Positions 15,445 through 23,721 are shown, numbered from the stretch's first letter. The stretch: DNA of 40,849 nt from Wenjunlia vitaminophila DSM 41686 (GCF_000380165.1 NZ_KB904673.1:198-41046); one strand, 5' to 3'. The notes: a model not told the origin generated them from the sequence alone. Numbers and translations: made by a program.

Positions 15445-16540
15445 AGTTATTCCTTACCGATCTGGTCGGTCTCGTTGTCGCCGACGTTGTAGTAGGCTTC
15501 GATGTCTACTGTTCCGATCCAAGGGTCGTCGTCCCTGAGATTTGCTGCTGAAATGTAGGCATCGAGCGGGGCCATTGCCATCCTTCTCCCTGCTGAAACA
15601 AAGTTCTTACGCTCGTCCTCCTCCTGCTGCTGGAAATCAGCTTCATTCTCTTTGAGTTGCCGCTCGACATCAATGCCAAAGTTCGTGTCCAGGGCCCCGG
15701 TTATTCCATCAACCACTGCCGGTACGGCAAAGGCTACGCCGGCGGACGTGGTCGGTCCGCCGAAAGGGAGTGTTACGACACCGGCTGTCACTCCTAAGCC
15801 CTCGCTGAAGCAGAATTTCTTCCACTCCGCTGCTTCCGCCAGCTTCCTATCGGCTTCCTCGGATTTTTCGGTGTAGGAATCGTTGATGTCGCTGATTCGC
15901 GCTTGATCGAGAATTCCGTGCACCTTGGCGCCAGTTTCTAGGATTAGCGACGCTTCTGCGTTCGAGTCTGGATACGTTTTAATCCTGTCGAGCGTGTAAT
16001 TAAATTGCGCCGCAGAGAGAATCTCATGCGCTCCTTCGTGCCCTCCGATTCGTCTCAAAAAATCTTGAGCGTTCTCGTGGGTGACGGTAATGTGTCCAGG
16101 GGTGGGCTCCCCCTTTTGGTTGACGTGGCCAAATGCCTTATCTCGAATTTCTTCGCCGTGCTTGGCGTCGCCAAAGTTGGACAATGACCGATCTAGGTCG
16201 TCAATGTATCCAGCGCCCATATGGGCAAAGCTATTACTGATACCAAATCGCTTGTCGATCAATTCGCTATCCGAGTAGGTAGCGCTTATTACCTGCTCCA
16301 TGACGTTCGCGGTCGTAGCATTACGAAGGAGCCCCAAGTCCGGTCGATCATAAGGCCTGCCCAGCGTGGCTGCCTCCAACGCGTGACCTAGCTCGTCATA
16401 GCCATAACCGCGATCTGCTTCCTTTCCGCTGACCGGGTCATGAGGCCACTCGCGCTCGGTGAGAAGGTATTTGAGGTCCGAGTCCATTTGCTCAGCCGGG
16501 GGTTTTTCGTAATCGAAGTTGTCCCAGGCCTTCGAGTGGA
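14866..16540. other. Low-GC segment covering the lipoprotein and the 3' half of the WXG-type gene
   Basis: Sampled lines are roughly 45-55% GC with AT-ending codons and A/T runs, while DNA on both sides is about 65-75% GC. The left boundary lies just beyond the lipoprotein stop. The right boundary falls inside the 759-aa reading frame near 16,540 without breaking it. This suggests horizontal replacement of the 3' part of the locus. Confidence 0.8.
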
Positions 16541-17726
16541 ACAGGTCCTGTGCGGCGTCGGAGTTGCGCCCCAGGGCCTCCATGTACCCCACCATCGGGT
16601 CGTTGCCCCAGTCGCTGCCGCTGAGGTTGAGGCGGGCGCGTTCGTTGGTAGGTGTCCAGACGCCGGGGCCACCCTGGTCCTTCTCATACGCGAGCAGGGC
16701 CTTTCCGTAGTCGTTGAGGAAGTCGGTGTCGTATTGCCCGTTGCGGAGCAGGCTGCTCATGACCTGGAAGCCGAAGGTGGTTGAGGTGCGGCCAGCAGCG
16801 GTGTCCTCGGACATGACCAGGTCGTCGCCGAGGGCGATGACGTCCTTCTTCCACTCCCTCATCGCCTTGCTGTCCGAGTGGCTTGCGGTGGCAAGCGTGC
16901 GTCCAAGGGACTTCTGCATCTGTTGCAGGGTCGCGCGGCGGTCGTCGCCGAGGTGTTCCTTGTCAGCGACGTTGCGCCAGAAGTTGAGGGTGCCGCTCGG
17001 CCCGAGGGCGGTGGTGAACCGTTCGGCGAAGTAGGGGTCGCCCTCGCGGCGGGAGAGGATGGTGTTGAGCTGGGTGAGTTGCTTGTCGGTGGCGTCGGCG
17101 CCGAGGGCGGCGATCTCGGTGGCGGTCTTCACGTCCCGTGCCGCCTGGCGACGGTCGCGTTGGGCTTCTGCGACGCTGCGGTACATGTCGGCGTCGAAGC
17201 CTCTACTGCGGCCGTTGTGGTCCTGGGTGAGCGCCCAGTTCAGGGCGGTGTCGGCCTCGGTGGCGTCGGCGAGGGCCTGCCGGATGCCGTCGTTGTAGCC
17301 GCGGACGACGTCCTGGTAACTCTTCTGGAGGGCGGCGGCGTGCTCGTCGGGGACCCTGGCCTGGTCCAGGGAGACCACGCCGTCGGCGGAGAGGGTGAGC
17401 TTGCCGTTCTCGGTGACCTCGGCGGCGATGTCCTTCAGCCGGCGTTGCGCGGAACTCAGCGCCTGCAGGGCGCTGTCGAGTAACTGATGGATGTCCTTGG
17501 CCTCGTCCGAGGCGGCCTTCAACTGTTTCTGCACCGTGTCGAGCTTGGCGAACGCGGCGTCCGCTGCGTCGCCCTCCCAGTCGGAGTCGCGCAGACCCTT
17601 GGCGACGTCGTTGCGGAAGGAGTCCGCGATGGTGTCGAACTGGCCAGGCAGCAGACGCCACTTGGCCACGGCCTCGGAGAACGGCTTGAGATCTGCGTCA
17701 CGAACCGTCTGGTAGCTGAGCGACAT
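15447..17726 (-). CDS. Large WXG-type protein (DUF6571-like) with a foreign-looking C-terminal half
   Basis: A 759-aa protein. The N-terminal ~100 residues are helical with the W50-E-G motif (LRDSDWEGDAADAAFAKLD) of WXG100/LXG-type proteins, followed by a coiled-coil-prone stretch to ~240. The middle has ERFTTALGPSGTLNFWRNVAD and DLFHSKAWDNFDY, which resemble Streptomyces proteins annotated DUF6571 (from memory). The C-terminal ~360 residues are encoded in low-GC DNA. They contain HEGAHEILSAAQFNYTL and a hydrophobic Gly/Ala-rich segment (LGVTAGVVTLPFGGPTTSAGVAFAVPAVVDGI) that could insert in or cross a membrane. It lies 6 nt after the small WXG-like gene and 2 nt before the lipoprotein gene: one operon. 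Type VII-like export and an antagonistic role are possible but unproven. Confidence 0.75.
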   Translation of the reverse strand: MSLSYQTVRDADLKPFSEAVAKWRLLPGQFDTIADSFRNDVAKGLRDSDWEGDAADAAFAKLDTVQKQLKAASDEAKDIHQLLDSALQALSSAQRRLKDIAAEVTENGKLTLSADGVVSLDQARVPDEHAAALQKSYQDVVRGYNDGIRQALADATEADTALNWALTQDHNGRSRGFDADMYRSVAEAQRDRRQAARDVKTATEIAALGADATDKQLTQLNTILSRREGDPYFAERFTTALGPSGTLNFWRNVADKEHLGDDRRATLQQMQKSLGRTLATASHSDSKAMREWKKDVIALGDDLVMSEDTAAGRTSTTFGFQVMSSLLRNGQYDTDFLNDYGKALLAYEKDQGGPGVWTPTNERARLNLSGSDWGNDPMVGYMEALGRNSDAAQDLFHSKAWDNFDYEKPPAEQMDSDLKYLLTEREWPHDPVSGKEADRGYGYDELGHALEAATLGRPYDRPDLGLLRNATTANVMEQVISATYSDSELIDKRFGISNSFAHMGAGYIDDLDRSLSNFGDAKHGEEIRDKAFGHVNQKGEPTPGHITVTHENAQDFLRRIGGHEGAHEILSAAQFNYTLDRIKTYPDSNAEASLILETGAKVHGILDQARISDINDSYTEKSEEADRKLAEAAEWKKFCFSEGLGVTAGVVTLPFGGPTTSAGVAFAVPAVVDGITGALDTNFGIDVERQLKENEADFQQQEEDERKNFVSAGRRMAMAPLDAYISAANLRDDDPWIGTVDIEAYYNVGDNETDQIGKE

Positions 17727-17732
17727 CGCGTG

Positions 17733-18125
17733 TCAGATCCTCGTGTTGTTCGACTGGGCGCGGTCTTCTGCTTCGAACTGCCTGGCCGCCGAGCGCAGGG
17801 CACCGGCGACCCCGTGCTCGAGGAGGCTTTCGAGATAGGAGACCTGGTTCCGCCAGCGTTCCTGGAAGGCGTCGAGCCCGGACGCCGAGCTGAAACCCTT
17901 CAGGCCGGACTTGATCTGCGCGGTCTCCTTCGTGGCCGCGTCGTCGGCCTTGGTGAAGTTGCCCCGAACGGCGTCGGCGTGCTTGGCCCGAGACTCCAGC
18001 ACACTCGCCGTGACCTGGAGCTTCTTGCCGCCTTTGGCGCCGCTGGCCTGGTTGAGTCGCGTCTCCGCGCCACGCTCGCGTGCTGCCTCGGCGCGGATCT
18101 GGGCCCACTCGTCCTCGAATGACAC
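17733..18125 (-). CDS. Small WXG100-like helical protein
   Basis: A 130-aa all-helical, signal-less protein (SFEDEWAQIRAEAARERGAETRLN, then FSSASGLDAFQERWRNQVSYLESLLEHG). The length, helical hairpin pattern and aromatic E/R-W-x-N turn resemble the ESAT-6-like/WXG partners that precede large WXG-type proteins in actinomycetes. It is probably a heterodimer partner or chaperone of the next gene product. The ATG at 18125 has GGGGA 9 nt upstream. First gene of the three-gene operon. No EccC, EccD or other type VII machinery is in the window. Confidence 0.7.
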   Translation of the reverse strand: MSFEDEWAQIRAEAARERGAETRLNQASGAKGGKKLQVTASVLESRAKHADAVRGNFTKADDAATKETAQIKSGLKGFSSASGLDAFQERWRNQVSYLESLLEHGVAGALRSAARQFEAEDRAQSNNTRI

Positions 18126-18268
18126 GCTGTCCCCACCCCGTCACGGAAATGAACTGTCCCGAGGCTAGCAACGCCGCGCGGGGGAGGGGCAGATGGCGTG
18201 CGCGCGGTGTTGGGGTGTGTTCGGCCAGACTCATGTGGGTGGCGACGGGCAGTCAGTCGTTGGCCAGG

Positions 18269-18292
18269 GGCTTGTGATGTGACTCACAAGCC
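18269..18292. promoter_or_regulatory. Perfect 9-bp dyad matching TTGTGA-N6-TCACAA (Rex/CRP-like) or terminator
   Basis: GGCTTGTGA-TGTGAC-TCACAAGCC, fully symmetric arms. The inner part (18272-18289) fits both the Rex operator pattern (TTGTGAA-N4-TTCACAA, with one change in each arm) and the CRP pattern TGTGA-N6-TCACA. It lies 44 nt past the NLR stop, where a terminator is expected, and 144 bp upstream of the WXG-like gene start. It may be either or both. Confidence 0.55.
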
Positions 18293-18335
18293 GGGGCCCG
18301 GCGACCGCCGTGGGTGTCAGCGACCCGTCGGCCGG

Positions 18336-20741
18336 TCACTCCCCGCGGATCTCGGCTGCCTTGGCCCGGGAGGCGGCTGCCCGCTCCTCCGCGTTGGCCG
18401 CCGTGTAGGCGTCGGCCGAGTTGGCCCAGGCGTCGGCGATCTCGACGGGCTCCCGGTCCGCGGCGGCGAGGGTCGCGGCGAGTTCGGCGTAGGCCTCGCC
18501 GGCGAGGTACTGGTCGCCGATCTCGGTGAAGATGCGCCCTGCCTGGTAGCCGGCGTCGATGGCGTCGGCGTGGTGTCCCGCTCCCCGGTGGGCGGTGCCC
18601 AGGTTGTTCCAGGCGATGCCCTCGCCGTCGCGGGCTCGTGCCTCGCGGTAGTGGCGCAGCGCGGTGTCGAACGCGGCGATGGCCTCGTCGTAGCGCTCGA
18701 GTTCCTGCAGGGTCAGGCCACGGTTGTTCCAGGCGCGGGCCCGGATGCGGGACTTCTTGGCCCCCTCGCTGATCCGGTCCGCGGTGTCGGCGGCGTCCAG
18801 GGACTCGTCGTGGCGACCCAGGCCCCGGTAGGCGGAGGCGAGTTGGTTCCAGGACACGGCCAGCACCCGCTGGTCGCCGGTCTCCTCCGCCATGCCGCGG
18901 GCGGTCTCGGCGGCGTCGAGCGCCTCGTCGAAGCGTTTCAGTTCCTGGAGGTCGATGGAGATGCTGTTCCAGGTGTCGGCTTCCTCCGCGCGTTTGCCGA
19001 GTTCCCGGTAGATGTCCCGGGCCGCGCTGTGGACGACGAGGGACTCCTCGTGGCGCCGCAGTTCCTGGAGGACGGTGCCGATGTTGTCCCACGCCTCGGC
19101 TTCTTCCGCGCGTTTGCCGAGTTCCTGGTAGATGTCCCGGGCGGTGGAGTAGGCGCTGAGCGCCTCGTCGAACCGTTGCTGTTCCTGAGCGACTGAGCCG
19201 ACGAACTCCCAGCCCAGGGCCTGGCCGTTGCGGTCGCCCGTCTCCTGCGCGACGTCCCGGATGGTGACCGCGAGGGTGTACAGGAAGTCGAAGTAGCGAC
19301 GCTGGAGCATGTACGGCGCCAGCGCCGTGGCGAGCTGCCCGGCGGCCGGGCTGTTGGTGACGATGTGGCCGAGCGCGCTGAGCACCGAGTGCTCGGCGTC
19401 CATCCAGGCCATCGCCTCGTCCTCGCTGGCGAAGAGCCCCGACGGTTGCTGCCCGGGTTCGGCCTCGAGCCAGACGTTGACCGAGGTGACGGTGCGCAGG
19501 TAGTGGTCCCTGAGCCGGGTCTGGGCCTGCTGGTAGCGGCGGCGGACGTCCCTGCTGCGTTGGGCGTGGTCAGTGGCCTGCTCGGCGGCGTAGTCACGGA
19601 GCAGGTCGTGGATCTGCCAGCGGTCCCGGCTGGAGGGGACCCGTTCCAGCAGGTGGGCCCCGGCCAGGTCGTTGAGCAGTTTCCGGGTGTCGGTCTCGGT
19701 CCGGTCGGACAGCAGCGAGGCGGCCTTGGTGGAGATGTGCGGGCCGGGGTTCAGACTCAGCAGCCGGAACAGGTCCGCCTGCTGCGGGGTCAGCAGCCGC
19801 AACGACTGCTCGAACGCGGCCCGCACCGCGCGGCTGCCGTCGTCGAGGCCGGCGAGCCGGCTGCCCGCGGCGGTGAGGAGCTCGGCGCGTTCGGACAGGG
19901 GCTGGCCCGGGTCGGCGATCAGCAGGGACGCGGTGATCTGGAGGGCGAGCGGAAGCAGGCCGCAGGCGCGGGCGAGGTTCTCGGCGCCCTCGGGATCGTC
20001 GTCCACCCGGCGGTCGTTCGGGTCGGCGACGTACAGGGCGCGGCGCACCAGGTCGATCGCGGCAGGCAGGGGCAGGGTCCGCAGGTCGGTGAACCGGGCT
20101 CCGAGACCGGTGAGGGTGTGCCGGGAGGTGACCAGTACCCGGTGGACGGGGGTGCCCGGGAGCAGCGGCTGGACCTGGTCGGGGCCGGAGGCGTTGTCCG
20201 CGACGATCAGCAGGCGCTCGCCCTGCCTGGCCATGGCGTCGAGCTGCGAGCGGTACATGTTGGCTCGTTCGTCCCGCGTCGGCGGTATGTGGTCGGGTGG
20301 GACGCCCAGGGAACGCAGCAGGGCGTCGAGGGCCTGCTCGGGGGGCACCGGCGTCTGGTCGTAGCCGCGAAGGTTGATCATTTGGACGCCGGTGAACCAG
20401 CCGCGTCCCACGGCCCGGTGGGCGGCGCCGACCGCGAGCGTGGTCTTGCCCACTCCGGGGAGCCCGGTGACGACCGCGGTGGTGGGCACCGGCATGGCGG
20501 TGCCGCCCGGTGACGCGGCCTCGCGGGGCGCGAGCAGGGCGAGCAGGTCGTCGGTCTCCGCCTCCCGCCCGGTGAACTCGGGCGGAACCGGGGGGAGCAC
20601 CGCGAGCGCCACCGGAACGGCCGGCGCGGACAGCGCGTTGTAGCTGATGTTCTGGACGCCGCTGCCCTGGACCGGCGCCCCGTACTTCCCGTGCCGCAGG
20701 TCGTTCCGGGAGCGCCCCCGCGCGGACTTCTTCTTGCCCAT
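18336..20741 (-). CDS. NLR-like NB-ARC/TPR ATPase with N-terminal amyloid-type motif
   Basis: An 801-aa STAND ATPase. Residues ~13-36 carry a Gly/Gln/Asn motif (RHGKYGAPVQGSGVQNISYN). Then come a FTGRE linker, a P-loop GLPGVGKTT at 93-101, a Walker B-like RLLIVADNA, a sensor LVTSRH, GLLPLALQI, and a winged-helix end with IHDLLRDYAAEQA. From ~480 to the end there are about eight TPR-type repeats (ALGWEFVGSVAQEQQRFDEAL, AWDNIGTVLQELRRHEESL, AWNNRGLTLQELERYDEAI). It has no DNA-binding domain, unlike AfsR/SARP regulators. It lies 4 nt downstream of a small gene whose protein ends in the same motif. Inferred role: a sensor that oligomerises and templates its partner. Confidence 0.88.
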   Translation of the reverse strand: MGKKKSARGRSRNDLRHGKYGAPVQGSGVQNISYNALSAPAVPVALAVLPPVPPEFTGREAETDDLLALLAPREAASPGGTAMPVPTTAVVTGLPGVGKTTLAVGAAHRAVGRGWFTGVQMINLRGYDQTPVPPEQALDALLRSLGVPPDHIPPTRDERANMYRSQLDAMARQGERLLIVADNASGPDQVQPLLPGTPVHRVLVTSRHTLTGLGARFTDLRTLPLPAAIDLVRRALYVADPNDRRVDDDPEGAENLARACGLLPLALQITASLLIADPGQPLSERAELLTAAGSRLAGLDDGSRAVRAAFEQSLRLLTPQQADLFRLLSLNPGPHISTKAASLLSDRTETDTRKLLNDLAGAHLLERVPSSRDRWQIHDLLRDYAAEQATDHAQRSRDVRRRYQQAQTRLRDHYLRTVTSVNVWLEAEPGQQPSGLFASEDEAMAWMDAEHSVLSALGHIVTNSPAAGQLATALAPYMLQRRYFDFLYTLAVTIRDVAQETGDRNGQALGWEFVGSVAQEQQRFDEALSAYSTARDIYQELGKRAEEAEAWDNIGTVLQELRRHEESLVVHSAARDIYRELGKRAEEADTWNSISIDLQELKRFDEALDAAETARGMAEETGDQRVLAVSWNQLASAYRGLGRHDESLDAADTADRISEGAKKSRIRARAWNNRGLTLQELERYDEAIAAFDTALRHYREARARDGEGIAWNNLGTAHRGAGHHADAIDAGYQAGRIFTEIGDQYLAGEAYAELAATLAAADREPVEIADAWANSADAYTAANAEERAAASRAKAAEIRGE

Positions 20742-20820
20742 GCCGTCAGGTGCGGTAGGTGATGTTCTGGGTGCCGCTGCCCTGGACCGGGCCCTTGAAC
20801 GTGCCGTGCCGGAAGTCGTT
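20646..20820. repeat. 60-bp imperfect direct repeat encoding the shared motif
   Basis: Segments 20646-20705 and 20761-20820 are alike and in register, 115 bp apart. Both begin GATGTTCTGG, share GCCGCTGCCCTGGACCGG, and end GTCGTT. They encode the N-terminal motif of the NLR and the C-terminal motif of the small protein respectively. The DNA similarity suggests duplication or gene conversion between the two motif copies. Confidence 0.75.
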
Positions 20821-21258
20821 GTGCACGGCGCCCGCGTCGGCCCGCTCCTCCTGGGGGGCGAGTGCCCTGGCCGCGTCCGCCAGGGCCTCGGCGGCCTCCG
20901 GGTCCGCGGCCAGCGTCGCCTGGAACGACGCCGCCCACATCGCCATCGCCCGGGCGAAGTCCGGGTCGGTCTCCTGCTGTGCCCGCAGGGTGCGCTCCAG
21001 TTCGCCGGCCCTGGACAGGTCGTTCGGCTGCTCCTCCAGGGCGGCCAGCGCGGCCTGGGTGGGCGTCGCCGGCTCGTCCTGGACGGCGGTGGCGTCCCCG
21101 GCGCCGTCTCCTGACGGGGAGGGGGCGTCCGGCGTGGTGCGGCTGGCGTTCCTGCGGCGCCGGATGACGCCGGTGAGCCCGGCCCACGCCTGACGTCCGA
21201 GCTCCCCGCCCGCGCCGCCCGCCAGGGCGGCCAGAACAGCCAGCGATATCGGGTCCAT
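20746..21258 (-). CDS. Small putative effector (Bell-like N-terminus, C-terminal amyloid-type motif)
   Basis: A 170-aa protein directly upstream of the NLR, in one operon. It opens MDPISLAVLAALAGGAGGEL, a hydrophobic Ala/Gly/Leu helix of the kind seen in the Bell domain, proposed as a bacterial counterpart of fungal HeLo/HET-S pore-forming effectors (from memory). The middle is acidic and helical (RTLRAQQETDPDFARAMAMW; AADPEAAEALADAARAL). The last residues, RHGTFKGPVQGSGTQNITYR, are the same motif as NLR residues 16-35. Across 24 aligned positions 15 are identical. ATG 21258 begins the conserved MDP start; GTG 21273 is less likely. Inferred: membrane-damaging effector triggered by its NLR. 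Confidence 0.72.
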   Translation of the reverse strand: MDPISLAVLAALAGGAGGELGRQAWAGLTGVIRRRRNASRTTPDAPSPSGDGAGDATAVQDEPATPTQAALAALEEQPNDLSRAGELERTLRAQQETDPDFARAMAMWAASFQATLAADPEAAEALADAARALAPQEERADAGAVHNDFRHGTFKGPVQGSGTQNITYRT

Positions 21259-21629
21259 GCCGTCCCCACCCACCTTGTCGATCCCTGTGCCGGGTCAACG
21301 TACTGACCAGCAGTCACCCGAGAGTAGCCGAAGGCCCGTCACGCCGGTGCCGGCTCGCCCGGAGGTGGCCGCGCCGGCCCCGGACGCCGTCCGCGCCTGG
21401 CGGTCACCGCTCCCGTTCCGGCGGTGGCGCTGCCGCCGGCGGTGGACCCGACGGCGCCGCCGGGGACGCTCCGGGGGGTGGCGACAATGGGTGGCCTGGT
21501 CGGCGGTGCGCCGGTTCCGGCGCCTTCACCGGCGGCCGGGAACGGGACGGCGCGCAGCGGGGGCGCCCCACCACGACGTCGAGTGAGCCGCCCGCGGCGA
21601 GGCGGGCGAGCAGGGAGGGAGCACCGCAG
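21259..21629. promoter_or_regulatory. Divergent gap upstream of the effector/NLR operon and the DUF1266 gene
   Basis: 371 bp without a convincing gene. Open frames here are Arg/Pro/Gly-rich shadows. On the minus side a TTGACC word (21299-21294) and a TGACC-AGCA-GTCA partial dyad (21303-21315) are near the effector start. On the plus side GACAAT (21483-21488) is a -10 candidate for the DUF1266 gene, with a leader of about 140 nt. Confidence 0.35.
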
Positions 21630-22898
21630 ATGAGCGCGGGCAACGACGTGACGACCGACCCGTACCGCGGCTCGGGGGCGGTGCCGCCCCCGGTGCCACC
21701 CCCAGTGCCGCCCCCGGTGCCGCCGCTGCCCCCGCCCCCGGCGTGGCAGCCACCGACCGACGTGGAGCAGGCCCTGTACGCGGCGAAGGCGCGCGGGGAC
21801 TGGAACGCCTACCTCGCGGCCCTCGCCGGGGCCTGGCTGTACGTGCTGGTCCCCCGGCAGGGCGCGGAGACCGACCCGCGCTTCCGGTACTACCAGGACC
21901 AGCGGACCGGCGTGCGGTGCCTGGCGGTGTGGACCAAGGGCCTGCTCCCGGTCCCCGTGCCCGACCCCGTGTTCGTCAGGAGGTCGCTGCGCGAGGTGGC
22001 CGGTTTCGTGTGGGGGCCCGGCACGTGGCTGGCCGTCGATCCCGGGACGCCGTGTGAGGGGTACTTCCCGACGACCCCGGAGAACCTGGCGCTGTGGGCG
22101 CGCCACGGCGACCAGGCCTCCCCGGACCACGTGCGCGGGACGCTGCAGACGCTGCGGGTGGGCGGGGCGACCGGCGGCGCGGTCGCCCACGGCCTGGCCT
22201 GCGGGGCGCTGCTGTGCGTGTACAACGGCTCGCTGTGGAACGCCATGGCCTGGCACGGCACCGGTTACGACGAGGAACGCGAACGGCTGCGGGACTGGTG
22301 GGGCATCACCACCCGCGAGGAGTGGCGGTCGGCGCAGGACCGCCTGCTCGAGGGGAGGATGTCGAGCCCGGTGTGGGAGTTCGTGCTCGAGGTGCGCCGG
22401 GAGGTCGGCCGGACCTACGGCGGTGGCCCGGTGGACCCGGGGCACTGGCGGCAGGCCGTGGAGCGGGTGATCCGCGGCAACAACCAGCACGTGACGGCGA
22501 GCGAGCTGGACGCCGAGGTCAGGCGTCTGCACCGGCTGATCGGCCGGATCACCCGGTACGAGTCGCGGTTCCGCGCCGACGGGCTGCTCCCCGAGGGCAG
22601 GTACGTGACGTCGGTGCTCGCCTGGGACTTCGGTCGGGCGTCGAAGATGGCCAGGTGGGGTCTCGGGGGCCGGTTCTGCGACATGGAGGAGGCGCGGGCG
22701 GCGGTGGTGCGCACCAGCGAGGTCAGCCGGTTGAACTACGCGTCCTGGGAGCAGTTCTCCGCCGGCTACGTGCTGGGCAGGTGCCTGCACTTCGACGACG
22801 AGGAGTTCGGCGACTGGTACACGGACATGCTCCACGCCCACCAGGTGCTGACCACCGACCCGGAAAGCCCCTGGCTGACCGTTCCCTGGAAGGGGTAG
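21630..22898 (+). CDS. DUF1266 protein with SseB-like N-terminal region
   Basis: A 422-aa cytoplasmic protein. Residues ~15-40 are a proline run built from PPPV units. Residues ~45-130 ([31 protein letters not shown], then [20 protein letters not shown]) resemble the SseB N-terminal fold seen in type VII-associated and other actinobacterial proteins. The C-terminal ~200 residues fit DUF1266, with [10 protein letters not shown] at the domain start and [19 protein letters not shown] as its core. Biochemical role unknown. A strong AGGGAGGGAG ribosome-binding site precedes ATG 21630. It is divergent from the effector/NLR operon; a functional link is unproven. Confidence 0.8.
   Translation: MSAGNDVTTDPYRGSGAVPPPVPPPVPPPVPPLPPPPAWQPPTDVEQALYAAKARGDWNAYLAALAGAWLYVLVPRQGAETDPRFRYYQDQRTGVRCLAVWTKGLLPVPVPDPVFVRRSLREVAGFVWGPGTWLAVDPGTPCEGYFPTTPENLALWARHGDQASPDHVRGTLQTLRVGGATGGAVAHGLACGALLCVYNGSLWNAMAWHGTGYDEERERLRDWWGITTREEWRSAQDRLLEGRMSSPVWEFVLEVRREVGRTYGGGPVDPGHWRQAVERVIRGNNQHVTASELDAEVRRLHRLIGRITRYESRFRADGLLPEGRYVTSVLAWDFGRASKMARWGLGGRFCDMEEARAAVVRTSEVSRLNYASWEQFSAGYVLGRCLHFDDEEFGDWYTDMLHAHQVLTTDPESPWLTVPWKG
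21681..21728 (+). repeat. Four tandem 12-bp repeats in the DUF1266 gene
   Basis: GTGCCGCCCCCG and close variants four times in a row, encoding V-P-P-P units. In frame, so copy-number change would alter linker length without breaking the protein. Confidence 0.8.
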
Positions 22899-22977
22899 CG
22901 ACACCCGGCCCCGGGCGGGCCCCCGGCCTGGCGGCGGCCCCCGGGCGCCCCCGCGCCGGGGGTTGGGCCGGGCGGGG

Positions 22978-22983
22978 GACAAT
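22978..22983 (+). promoter_or_regulatory. -10 element of leaderless menG
   Basis: GACAAT ends 6 nt before the GTG start at 22990, and no Shine-Dalgarno lies before that GTG. The spacing puts transcription start on the start codon. A matching -35 is not obvious. Confidence 0.5.
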
Positions 22984-22989
22984 GGCGGG

Positions 22990-23721
22990 GTGACCCGAGC
23001 CTTCCTGGACAAGAAACCGACGGATGTCGCCGCCATGTTCGACGGCGTCGCGGAGAAGTACGACCTGGCCAACGACGTCCTGTCCCTCGGCCAGGCCCGG
23101 CTCTGGCGCAGGGCCGTGGCCCGCGCGGTGGCCGCTCGCCCCGGGGACCGGGTGCTGGACCTCGGGGCGGGGACCGGAACGTCCTCGCTGCCCTTTGTCG
23201 AGGCCGGGGCGAAGGTGGTGAGCTGCGACTTCTCCACGGGGATGCTCCGCGTCGGCCGCCGCAGGTACCCGCACCTGGTGTTCGCCGCGGGCGACGCCAC
23301 CCGACTGCCGTTCCGGGACGCCAGCTTCGACGTGGTGACCATCTCGTTCGCGCTGCGCAACGTCCAGGACCACCCGGCCGCGCTCGCCGAGATGCTGCGG
23401 GTGACCAGGCCGGGGGGGCGGCTGGTGGTGTGCGAGTTCTCCAGCCCCACCTTCTCGCCGTTCCGCACCGTGTACAACGAGTACCTCATGCGGGCCATCC
23501 CGCCGGTCGCCCAGTCGGTCACCAGCAACCCGGAGGCCTACGTCTACCTGGCGGAGTCGATCAGGGCCTGGCCGGACCAGGCGGAGCTGGCCGGGACGAT
23601 CCGGCGGGCCGGGTGGGAACGGGCGGCCTGGCGGAACCTCACCGGGGGCATCGTGGCGCTGCACCGGGCCTTCGCGCCGCAGGTCGGGGGCGCGGGCCGG
23701 GCGGGAGCGGGGCGCGGCTGA
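22990..23721 (+). CDS. menG: Demethylmenaquinone methyltransferase
   Basis: A 243-aa SAM-dependent methyltransferase (MenG/UbiE family) that carries out the last common step of menaquinone synthesis, methylating the naphthoquinone ring. Seen: V-A-x-M-F-D-x-V-A-x-x-Y-D-L-x-N at 13-28, SAM-binding [20 protein letters not shown], the family signature [17 protein letters not shown], and the [12 protein letters not shown] strand. The short Gly/Arg tail is typical of actinobacteria. It starts at GTG 22990, which gives the canonical N-terminus; the transcript is probably leaderless. The next gene modifies menaquinone and nuo uses it, so context agrees. Confidence 0.93.
   Translation: MTRAFLDKKPTDVAAMFDGVAEKYDLANDVLSLGQARLWRRAVARAVAARPGDRVLDLGAGTGTSSLPFVEAGAKVVSCDFSTGMLRVGRRRYPHLVFAAGDATRLPFRDASFDVVTISFALRNVQDHPAALAEMLRVTRPGGRLVVCEFSSPTFSPFRTVYNEYLMRAIPPVAQSVTSNPEAYVYLAESIRAWPDQAELAGTIRRAGWERAAWRNLTGGIVALHRAFAPQVGGAGRAGAGRG

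Noticed and set aside
18336-20741. AfsR/SARP-type transcription factor
   Set aside because: The NB-ARC/TPR part fits, but there is no N-terminal OmpR-like or bacterial transcriptional activator domain; the protein starts with the short amyloid-type motif instead.
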